Positions 1-4,929 of a DNA stretch of 7,908 nt are shown here, piece after piece. The notes under the pieces were generated by a model. The model worked only from the letters and a program-made list of their open reading frames with translations, did not search any database and was not told the origin of the DNA. The stretch lies in assembly GCA_905236495.1 (NCBI GenBank), contig CAJOPV010000199.1, positions 1-7,908 of the forward strand, written 5' to 3'. How positions within the stretch are numbered: position 1 is the stretch's first letter; each line of letters begins with the position of its first letter. This stretch comes from an uncultured Christensenellaceae bacterium. Lineage in GTDB: Bacteria; Bacillota; Clostridia; Christensenellales; Aristaeellaceae. A program made the translations under genes and the position numbers.

Positions 1-586
1 CGCCGTGCACCAGCAGCAGGCTGCGTTCTTTGTCCACCTTGACGACGGACAGGTGCTGGATGGTAACCCGCTCCACGCCGTAATGACCGGCCATATGCTT
101 GTTCTTGAAAACACGGGAAGGATCGGAGTTCGCGCTCAGGGAACCCACGCCGCGGTGATACTTGGAACCGTGGGCCATGGGGCCGGTGTGCTGGTTCCAG
201 CGGTAAATGGCGCCGGTGTAGCCGCGGCCCTTGGTGATGCCGGTGATGTCAACCTTCTCGCCGGCCTGGAACACGTCGGCCTTGATTTCCTGGCCCACTT
301 CGTACTGGGAGCAATCCTCCAGCCGGAATTCCCGCAGCGCCCGCATGGGGGCCACGCCGGCCTTGGCGAAGTGCCCGGCGGCGGGCTTGTTCACCAGTTT
401 CTTGGCCCGGTTCTCGGGCAGCTTATCGAAGCCGAACTGCACCGCTTCGTAGCCGTCCTTCTCCATCGTCTTCTTCTGCACCACGGTGCAGGGGCCCGCC
501 TGAATGACCGTCACAGGAACCAGACGGCCGTCGGGCAGGAAAATCTGGGTTATGCCCAGCTTTTTGCCTACGATTGCCTTTTTCAT
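1..586 (-). CDS. rplC: 50S ribosomal protein L3 (partial, C-terminus off the left edge)
   Basis: This encodes large-subunit ribosomal protein L3, an early-assembly protein that binds 23S rRNA near the peptidyl transferase centre. The visible part is 195 residues, against about 210 for the family, so roughly 15 C-terminal residues are missing. It begins MKKAIVGKKLGITQIF, the usual L3 N-terminus. It also has the ITKGRGYTG and RVFKNKHMAGHYG segments that flank the long central extension, and the VERVTIQ strand. The start at 586 follows a strong GGAGG site at about 591-598 and lies 15 nt after the rpsJ stop, so the two genes are co-transcribed in the usual S10 operon order. The position that carries the methylated glutamine in E. 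coli L3 (GQNQ context) reads SANS here, so PrmB-type modification is not expected. Identification is secure; only the end is unseen. Confidence 0.97.
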   Translation of the reverse strand, partial: MKKAIVGKKLGITQIFLPDGRLVPVTVIQAGPCTVVQKKTMEKDGYEAVQFGFDKLPENRAKKLVNKPAAGHFAKAGVAPMRALREFRLEDCSQYEVGQEIKADVFQAGEKVDITGITKGRGYTGAIYRWNQHTGPMAHGSKYHRGVGSLSANSDPSRVFKNKHMAGHYGVERVTIQHLSVVKVDKERSLLLVHG

Positions 587-601
587 AATGCTCCTCCTGC
601 C

Positions 602-910
602 TTACAGCTTGATTTCGATTTCGACGCCGGCCGGCAGATCCAGCTTCATCATGGCGTCCACAGTGCGGGGGTTGGGGTTGTGAACGTCGATGAGGCGCTT
701 GTGGGTGCGGCGTTCAAACTGCTCACGGCTGTCCTTGTACTTGTGAGGGGCGCGGAGGATCGTCACGATCTCCTTTTCGGTGGGCAGCGGGATGGGGCCG
801 GATACCCGGGCGCCCGTCCTGGTGGCGGTTTCCACAATGCGCTCGGCGGATTCGTCGATCAGCTTGTGCTCGTACGCCTTGAGCTTGATGCGGATTTTCT
901 GGTTGGCCAT
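602..910 (-). CDS. rpsJ: 30S ribosomal protein S10 (NusE)
   Basis: This is small-subunit ribosomal protein S10, which sits in the head of the 30S subunit. In known systems it also acts as NusE, pairing with NusB in antitermination and with NusG in transcription-translation coupling. The 102-residue product is full length for the family. Hallmarks visible are the IRIKLKAYEHKLID start, the GPIPLPT loop, the HKRLIDVHNPNPRTVDAMMKLDLP segment near the end, and the GVEIEIKL C-terminus. The ATG at 908-910 follows an AAGGAGGAA ribosome binding site at about 917-925. It is the first gene after a promoter at 1145-1173 and a long leader, and rplC follows after 15 nt. No tuf gene lies directly upstream, although many Firmicutes have the str operon there. 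There is nothing unusual in the protein. Confidence 0.98.
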   Translation of the reverse strand: MANQKIRIKLKAYEHKLIDESAERIVETATRTGARVSGPIPLPTEKEIVTILRAPHKYKDSREQFERRTHKRLIDVHNPNPRTVDAMMKLDLPAGVEIEIKL

Positions 911-1138
911 GGTTCTTCCTCCTTGATTTCGTACTCACGGCTGAAACGGGGGGAGTCTTTCCTGCTTCCGTATCCGGCGCTTCGCAGGGGGCGCCGAAGG
1001 CGGGGAAAGCCCGCTTCGCCTGCCGCGTGCTTTTCGCGGCTTGAGTCCGTTCGTCGGGGTCCAGCCCCGGCTGGTCCGCGATAATTACCCGTTCTGGCCT
1101 GAACGGCAACTTATCGCCTCATCCCATAAACAGACAAC
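911..1138 (-). promoter_or_regulatory. Structured 5' leader of the S10 operon
   Basis: About 230 nt separate the predicted transcription start (near 1138) from the rpsJ ATG. Reading the minus strand, four stem-loops can be drawn. They are 1089-1106 (CCGTTC with GAACGG), 1061-1074 (CCAGC with GCTGG), 1022-1040 (GCCGCG with CGCGGC, 7-nt loop) and a longer imperfect one at 984-1023 (GCAGG, CGAAG and CGGG all paired around a 5-nt loop). The last two overlap by 2 nt, so they may compete. None is followed by a U tract, so they are not classical terminators. In other bacteria S10 operon leaders mediate autogenous repression by ribosomal protein L4. Such a role here is inferred from position only, because I cannot recognise a known L4-binding motif. 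A minus-strand open frame covering 723-1109 lies in this leader but has no ribosome binding site or protein-like composition. Confidence 0.5.
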
Positions 1139-1144
1139 AGGCAT

Positions 1145-1173
1145 ATTATAAAGCACTTCCCTGAAAATAGCAA
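1145..1173 (-). promoter_or_regulatory. Sigma-A-type promoter for the S10 operon
   Basis: On the minus strand TTGCTA (1168-1173) and a perfect TATAAT (1145-1150) are separated by 17 bp. The expected start is near 1138. The sequence upstream of the -35 box, about 1175-1215, is rich in A and T tracts and could act as an UP element. That would fit a strongly expressed ribosomal protein operon. Confidence 0.75.
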
Positions 1174-1286
1174 GCGTTTTTCACCCTCAAAATAAATTTT
1201 TTTTGCGATTTTTTCGCCCTCCCACCGCCTGAAAAGCCCTGTTTTCCCCATTTCCCCGTTTCAATCGTGACAACCCAACCGGGTGT

Positions 1287-1344
1287 GTCCTGTTCCGCCC
1301 TGCCGGGCTCTTCCGCTCCGAGCCATAGAAAGGCGGAACAGGGC
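1287..1344. repeat. 11-bp perfect inverted repeat with a nested hairpin
   Basis: The arms CCTGTTCCGCC (1289-1299) and GGCGGAACAGG (1332-1342) are perfectly complementary. They can be extended by a G-T pair (1288/1343) and a G-C pair (1287/1344). The 32-nt interior contains a second stem, GGCTC (1306-1310) with GAGCC (1320-1324), so the whole could fold as a two-stage hairpin on either strand. No T tract follows directly on either strand, so it is not a standard terminator. Its function is unknown. It could be part of a small RNA, a protein-binding site or a relic of a mobile repeat. Confidence 0.6.
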
Positions 1345-1435
1345 CGGAAGCGCGCTTTTTGACCCAAAGAGAGCCGTGAACCCCACATCTTGTGGCATCG
1401 GGCCAACGGTCAGCCATATATGCCTTTTCGGCACG

Positions 1436-1464
1436 AAAAAGCACGGCGCCGGAAAACACCGTGC
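1436..1464 (-). terminator. Rho-independent terminator-like hairpin facing the S10 operon
   Basis: On the minus strand GCACGG (1459-1464) pairs with CCGTGC (1441-1446), and further weak pairs lie inside the loop. Five T residues follow immediately (1436-1440). This is the classic layout of an intrinsic terminator for transcripts running leftward. No minus-strand gene lies directly upstream (the rpmE promoter region is there), so what it terminates is unclear. It could stop antisense transcription, insulate the S10 promoter, or end a small RNA. Confidence 0.55.
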
Positions 1465-1539
1465 CTGATACGCGCCTGTCCGCTTGTCCTATCCTCTTTT
1501 TTCGCGGGCAAGGAATAAACCTGTAATTTCCGTGAAAAC

Positions 1540-1570
1540 GCTTGCAATTTTTCCGCAAGCATGCTATAAT
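1540..1570 (+). promoter_or_regulatory. Extended -10 promoter of rpmE with an embedded dyad
   Basis: TTGCAA (1542-1547) and TATAAT (1565-1570) are spaced by 17 bp. A TG at 1562-1563 makes an extended -10 element. Transcription should start near 1577. An inverted repeat, GCTTGC (1540-1545) and GCAAGC (1555-1560), overlaps the -35 box and fills most of the spacer, which is where a repressor dimer could sit. It does not look like a canonical Zur box. The promoter call is strong; the operator is only a possibility. Confidence 0.75.
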
Positions 1571-1576
1571 CCCTTT

Positions 1577-1636
1577 TGCGGCTCATGGGCAGCCCCCCAT
1601 GAATCCCGGATTCGAGGGCAAAAGAGGTGAATTCAC
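1577..1636 (+). promoter_or_regulatory. rpmE 5' leader with two small hairpins
   Basis: The roughly 60-nt leader holds CATGGG (1584-1589) pairing with CCCATG (1596-1601). It is followed directly by a near-perfect palindrome at 1601-1613 (GAATC with GATTC around a 3-nt loop). The GAGGTGA ribosome binding site lies at 1624-1630. Leaders upstream of L31 genes that bind their own product have been proposed in several bacterial groups. Membership here is inferred from position and structure only. Confidence 0.35.
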
Positions 1637-1834
1637 ATGAAGGAAAAGATCCATCCCAAGTATGAAAAGGCCATCGTGCGCTGCGTGTGCGGAGAGACCT
1701 TCGAGACCGGTTCGACGAAAAAGGAACTGCGCGTGGAAATCTGCTCCAAGTGCCATCCCTTCTTCACCGGCAAGCAGAAGCTGGTTGACAGCGGCGGGCG
1801 CGTCGATCGTTTCAAGAAGCGTTTTGGTATGTGA
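1637..1834 (+). CDS. rpmE: 50S ribosomal protein L31, zinc-ribbon type
   Basis: This is ribosomal protein L31, a small protein that helps bridge the 50S and 30S subunits. The 65-residue product begins MKEKIHPKY, as is typical, and carries four cysteines at residues 16, 18, 36 and 39 (CxC and CxxC). These are the zinc-binding set of the C+ form, as opposed to the zinc-independent paralogue induced under zinc starvation. The GSTKKELRVEICSKCHPF and GRVDRFKKRF segments are family hallmarks. The ATG follows GAGGTGA with 6 nt spacing. The gene has its own promoter (1542-1570) and a strong terminator just after its stop, so most transcripts are probably monocistronic. Read-through would reach the DUF1385, prmC and prfA genes. 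This gene order is common in Clostridia. Confidence 0.97.
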   Translation: MKEKIHPKYEKAIVRCVCGETFETGSTKKELRVEICSKCHPFFTGKQKLVDSGGRVDRFKKRFGM

Positions 1835-1877
1835 GCAAAAAAGCAGCACGATCCCCCCGGGGCGTGTTGCTTTTTGC
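1835..1877 (+). terminator. Rho-independent terminator after rpmE
   Basis: A 13-bp stem is formed by 1838-1850 (AAAAAGCAGCACG) and 1863-1875 (CGTGTTGCTTTTT), with one G-U pair and a C/G-rich 12-nt loop. The five T residues at 1871-1875 form the U tract. Because the matching A tract precedes the stem, it could work in both directions. It overlaps a possible GTG start at 1831 for the next gene, which argues against that start. The downstream genes have no clear promoter of their own, so partial read-through is likely. Confidence 0.85.
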
Positions 1878-1893
1878 ATTTGATGGAGGCATT

Positions 1894-2919
1894 ATGGCAA
1901 ACAAATCTGACGCATCCCTGTGCCCCCGGGCGGATATCGGCGGGCAGGCGGTGCTGGACGGCGTGATGATGAAAAGCCCCGACGCCGTGGCGGTGGCGGT
2001 ACGCCGCCCCAACGGGGATATCGTGGTGAAGCGGGAAAAATACGAGTCCCCCGCCAAAAAGCATCCCTGGATGGGCAAGCCCTTTATTCGCGGCGCGGTG
2101 AACATGGTGCAGATGCTGGGCCTGGGCATGCGGGTGCTGGAGGACAGCATGAAAATGAGCGGCGAAGAAGAGGAGGAGCCCGGCAAGTTTGAAAAATGGC
2201 TGGCGGAAAAGCTGGGCAAATCGGTGGATAAAGTGGTGATGGCGGTGGCTGTGGTGATGGCCTTGGCGCTGAGCATCGGCCTGTTTGTGCTGCTGCCCAA
2301 TACGGTCATCATGCTGTTCCCGAAAAACGCCACAGGCGGCACGCTGCTGCTGAAAAACCTGGTCAGCGGCCTCATCCGCATTGCCCTGCTCATCGGGTAT
2401 ATTTCCCTGGTCGGCCGGGTGCCTGAAATGCGCAAGACCTTTCAGTACCACGGCTCGGAGCATAAGACCGTCTATTGCCACGAGCACGATCTGCCCCTGA
2501 CCCCCGAAAACGCCCAGCAGTTTTCCACCCTGCATCCCCGCTGCGGCACCAGCTTTCTGCTTTTGACCTTTTTCCTTTCCATCCTGTTTTATTCCGTCAT
2601 TGACGTGCTGGTGCTGATGATTTTCGGCTACGACCTGGGGGCCAACTATTTCCTCCGGGTGCTGAGCCGCATCGTCCTTCTGCCCTGCGTGGCGGGCATC
2701 AGCTACGAGGCCCTCAAAGCCCTGGCCCACGCCGAAACGCCCCTGACCCGGGCGCTGCGCTGGCCCGGGCTGCAAATGCAGCGCCTCACCACCCGGAAAC
2801 CCAGCAACGCCCAATTGGAGGTAGCCATCGCCTCCATGAACGCCGCCCTGCATGGCCTGCCCGAAGGGGAGGTCACCGAAGAGGGCTGGGTCATTCTGCA
2901 TCAGAACGAAGAGAAATAG
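1894..2919 (+). CDS. DUF1385 family membrane protein (YqhQ-like)
   Basis: This 341-residue protein belongs to the DUF1385 family (PF07136; B. subtilis YqhQ is a member). Its biochemical role is not established, although it is often annotated as a predicted metal-dependent enzyme. Family marks are IGGQAVLDGVMM at residues 15-26 and a central block around residues 184-219, FQYHGSEHKTVYCHEHD followed by LHPRCGTSF. That block is rich in His and Cys residues that could bind metal. Four hydrophobic segments fit membrane helices, at about residues 114-134, 155-174, 220-244 and 252-270. An acidic stretch (EEEEE) lies near residue 91. I chose ATG 1894 because GGAGG (1885-1889) precedes it; an upstream GTG at 1831 would run through the rpmE terminator. 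The setting between rpmE and prmC-prfA suggests a link to translation, but that is inference. Confidence 0.9.
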   Translation: MANKSDASLCPRADIGGQAVLDGVMMKSPDAVAVAVRRPNGDIVVKREKYESPAKKHPWMGKPFIRGAVNMVQMLGLGMRVLEDSMKMSGEEEEEPGKFEKWLAEKLGKSVDKVVMAVAVVMALALSIGLFVLLPNTVIMLFPKNATGGTLLLKNLVSGLIRIALLIGYISLVGRVPEMRKTFQYHGSEHKTVYCHEHDLPLTPENAQQFSTLHPRCGTSFLLLTFFLSILFYSVIDVLVLMIFGYDLGANYFLRVLSRIVLLPCVAGISYEALKALAHAETPLTRALRWPGLQMQRLTTRKPSNAQLEVAIASMNAALHGLPEGEVTEEGWVILHQNEEK

Positions 2920-2930
2920 CGTTGAATTGC

Positions 2931-3011
2931 GGGAGGGGCATTCTTTCCTGAGGGAAAGGATCCCCTCTCATATCCTCCCCGGGAAAGCCGATCTGGGGAG
3001 GTTTATTCTTT
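2931..3011 (+). promoter_or_regulatory. Two alternative hairpins between the DUF1385 gene and prmC (possible attenuator)
   Basis: The first hairpin, 2931-2969, has about 17 pairs with a single bulged C at 2939 and a TGAG loop at 2949-2952. The second pairs CCTCCCC (2974-2980) with GGGGAGG (2995-3001) and is followed by TTTATTCTTT (3002-3011), so it resembles a weak intrinsic terminator. GGGAGG at 2931-2936, in the left arm of the first hairpin, can instead pair with CCTCCC at 2974-2979. That pairing would disrupt both hairpins, which is the logic of an antiterminator. No known riboswitch or T-box motif is recognised. The prmC ribosome binding site (3012-3018) follows at once. Confidence 0.5.
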
Positions 3012-3025
3012 AAGGGGGCTGTGTG

Positions 3026-3856
3026 ATGACGGTGCGGGAAGCCTTGACACGGGCGGAAACAGAATGCAAAGCCGTCCCGGATCCCCGGCTGGACGCGGAA
3101 TACCTGCTTTCCCAGGCGCTGGGGGTGCCCCGGCTGCAATTGCTGCTGGAAAAAGGGCGGGAGCTGACCGGGGAGCAGCAGGCCGTCTTTTCGGCATGGG
3201 TGGGCCGCCGAAAGGCACGGGAGCCGCTGCAGTATATCCTGGGCAGCCAGCGCTTCATGGGCTTTGACTTCAAAACGGACGCCCGGGCGCTGATCCCCCG
3301 GCAGGATACGGAGGCGGTGTGCGAGGAAACGCTTGCGTATCTGCGGCCCGGCATGCGGGCGCTGGACCTGTGCACCGGCACGGGGGCCATCGCCATCTCA
3401 CTGAAAAAGCTGTGCCCCGGGGCGGAGGTCACCGCCGCGGATATAAGCGCCGACGCCCTGTCCCTGGCCCGGGAAAACGCCGCCGCGCTGGAGGCCCGGG
3501 TGCGGTTTTTGGAAGGCGATCTGCTTGCCCCGGTGGCGGGGGAACGGTTTGACCTGATCGTATCCAACCCGCCCTACATCCCGGAGGGGCTCCGGGGCCG
3601 ATTGCAGCGGGAGGTGGAAAAGGAACCCAGCCTTGCGCTGTTCGCCGGGCCGGAGGGGCTGGATTTTTACCGCCGCATCGCCGCCGAAGCGCCCGATCAT
3701 CTGACGGAGGGAGGCCGTTTGGTACTGGAGATCGGCGACGGGCAGGGGGCGGCGGTGACCGCGCTTTTGTCCGAGGGATTTGAGGATATTCGGGTGTTCA
3801 ACGATCTGTCCGCCCTGCCCAGGGGGATCAGCGCACGGAAAAAGGAGGGCGCATGA
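3026..3856 (+). CDS. prmC: Peptide chain release factor N(5)-glutamine methyltransferase PrmC
   Basis: PrmC (HemK) uses S-adenosylmethionine to methylate the glutamine of the GGQ motif in release factors RF1 and RF2, which speeds peptide release. The 276-residue product has the usual two parts. A helical N-terminal release-factor-binding domain covers about residues 1-75. A Rossmann-type methyltransferase domain follows, with PLQYILGSQRFMGFDF (residues 67-82), IPRQDTE (90-96), the SAM loop LDLCTGTGAIA (113-123) and the catalytic NPPY at 181-184. The GPEGLDFYRRI segment near residue 213 is also typical. The SAM loop has Cys where many relatives have Gly. ATG 3026 is preferred over GTG 3023 because AAGGGGG (3012-3018) is 7 nt away from it. 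The stop codon directly abuts the start of prfA, whose product is its substrate, so the two are likely translationally coupled. Confidence 0.96.
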   Translation: MTVREALTRAETECKAVPDPRLDAEYLLSQALGVPRLQLLLEKGRELTGEQQAVFSAWVGRRKAREPLQYILGSQRFMGFDFKTDARALIPRQDTEAVCEETLAYLRPGMRALDLCTGTGAIAISLKKLCPGAEVTAADISADALSLARENAAALEARVRFLEGDLLAPVAGERFDLIVSNPPYIPEGLRGRLQREVEKEPSLALFAGPEGLDFYRRIAAEAPDHLTEGGRLVLEIGDGQGAAVTALLSEGFEDIRVFNDLSALPRGISARKKEGA

Positions 3857-4915
3857 ATGGAAGCCCAGTTTGAGAGCATGGAAGGCCGCCTGGAGGAAAT
3901 GACGGTGGCAGCCGCCCAGCCGGAAATCATTGCCGACGTGCCCCGGTATCAAAAGCTGCTGAAGGACATGGCCCAATTGCAGCCCGCGGTGGAGGCCTGG
4001 CGGGGATACAAGCGGTTGCTTTCCCAGATCGAGCAGGCCCGGGACATGCGATCCGACCCGGAGCTTGCGGACGTGGCGGAGGAGGAGCTCCGGGCGCTTT
4101 TGCCGCGGGAAGAACAGGAAAAACAGCGGCTGCGCCTGTTCCTGATCCCGCACGACCCCAACGACGACCGCAGCGTGGTGATGGAAATCCGCCCCGGGGC
4201 GGGGGGCGAGGAGGCGGCCCTGTTCGCTTCGCTCCTGCTTCGCATGTATCAGCGCTACGCCGAGCGCAAGGGGTATCTCTTTGAGGCGGTGGATATTTCC
4301 GATACGGAGCTGGGCGGCGTCAAGGAGGCGGTGTTCACGCTCTCCGGCGCGGGGGCCTTTTCCCGGATGAAGTTTGAATCCGGGGTGCACCGCATCCAGC
4401 GGGTGCCCGTCACCGAGGCCGGGGGCCGCATCCACACCTCTACCGCCACCGTGGCGGTGCTGCCGGAGGCGGAGGACGTGGAGGTGGATATCCGCCCGGA
4501 GGAATTGCGCATCGATACCTACCGGGCCTCCGGGCACGGGGGACAGTATATCAACCGCACCGATTCCGCCGTCCGCATCACCCACCTGCCCACCGGCCTG
4601 GTGGTGACCTGTCAGGATGAAAAGAGCCAGCTGAAAAACAAGGATAAAGCCATGAAGGTATTAAAATCCCGGCTGTATGATCTGCTCCGGGCCGAAAAGG
4701 ATCAGGCCTACGCGCAGAACCGGAAGGCCCAGGTGGGCACCGGGGAACGCAACGAGCGCATCCGCACCTACAATTTCCCCCAGGGCCGGGTGACGGATCA
4801 TCGGGTGAACCTGACGCTGTATAAGATCGACGCCATCCTGGACGGCGACCTGGACGAGATCATCGATGCCCTGACGATGCAGGAGCAGGGAGAATTGTTA
4901 AAGGCGTTGGGATAA
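3857..4915 (+). CDS. prfA: Peptide chain release factor 1 (RF1)
   Basis: RF1 recognises UAA and UAG stop codons in the ribosomal A site and triggers peptidyl-tRNA hydrolysis. The 352-residue product is full length. It has a helical N-terminal domain, then IRPGAGGEEAALFA (residues 111-124). The codon-reading tripeptide PVT lies at 184-186 within RIQRVPVTEAGGRIHTST; PxT marks RF1, whereas RF2 has SPF. The catalytic GGQ is at 228-230, and TGERNERIRTYNFPQGRVTDHR lies near the C-terminus. Around GGQ the sequence reads SGHGGQYIN, where most RF1 proteins have SGAGGQHVN or a close variant. The start follows GGAGG (3844-3848) with 8 nt spacing, inside the end of prmC. UAA ends this gene and UAG ends the DUF1385 gene upstream, both RF1 codons. 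Confidence 0.97.
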   Translation: MEAQFESMEGRLEEMTVAAAQPEIIADVPRYQKLLKDMAQLQPAVEAWRGYKRLLSQIEQARDMRSDPELADVAEEELRALLPREEQEKQRLRLFLIPHDPNDDRSVVMEIRPGAGGEEAALFASLLLRMYQRYAERKGYLFEAVDISDTELGGVKEAVFTLSGAGAFSRMKFESGVHRIQRVPVTEAGGRIHTSTATVAVLPEAEDVEVDIRPEELRIDTYRASGHGGQYINRTDSAVRITHLPTGLVVTCQDEKSQLKNKDKAMKVLKSRLYDLLRAEKDQAYAQNRKAQVGTGERNERIRTYNFPQGRVTDHRVNLTLYKIDAILDGDLDEIIDALTMQEQGELLKALG

Positions 4916-4929
4916 GAGGCGCTTATTCC
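4909..4929 (+). terminator. Small hairpin spanning the convergent stop codons of prfA and the TIR gene
   Basis: GGGATAAG (4909-4916) pairs with CTTATTCC (4922-4929), eight pairs including one G-U, around the loop AGGCG. It contains the TAA stops of both convergent genes, which lie only 7 nt apart. On the minus strand the G-U pair becomes an A-C mismatch. No T tract follows on either strand, so it is at best a weak terminator. No other terminator is visible between these genes. Confidence 0.3.

Larger units (their letters stand above)
1174..1541. other. Intergenic region without a convincing gene
   Basis: This gap lies between the divergent S10 and rpmE promoters. Open frames exist on both strands (for example minus 1187-1558 and plus 1283-1468). 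They lack ribosome binding sites and recognisable motifs, and they overlap strong secondary structure, so I do not call them genes. The A/T-rich part at about 1187-1215 is next to the S10 promoter. The structures listed separately are an inverted repeat at 1287-1344 and a terminator-like hairpin at 1436-1464. I see no tRNA, T-box or known riboswitch motif here. Confidence 0.6.

Noticed and set aside
5..1084. Long open frame on the plus strand (359 codons)
   Set aside because: It lies antisense to rplC and rpsJ, which are certain, and has a low-complexity His/Gly/Val composition typical of antisense frames in GC-rich DNA. It has no credible ribosome binding site.
1187..1558. Possible small protein on the minus strand upstream of the S10 promoter
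   Set aside because: It would need a TTG start without a ribosome binding site, runs through a terminator-like hairpin and a strong inverted repeat, and shows no domain.
1831..1893. GTG at 1831 as an earlier start of the DUF1385 protein
   Set aside because: The extra N-terminus would be encoded by the rpmE terminator, does not match the family, and lacks a ribosome binding site, whereas ATG 1894 has GGAGG just upstream.
1633..2901. Long open frame on the minus strand (422 codons)
   Set aside because: It is antisense to rpmE and the DUF1385 gene and is rich in His, Gln and Gly, a typical shadow of a GC-rich gene.
2920..3025. Internal promoter for prmC-prfA (TTGAAT at 2922-2927)
   Set aside because: No acceptable -10 element lies 16-18 bp downstream, and the segment is instead dominated by hairpins.
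3398..4585. Long open frame on the minus strand (395 codons)
   Set aside because: It is antisense to prmC and prfA, both firmly identified, and has no recognisable motif.
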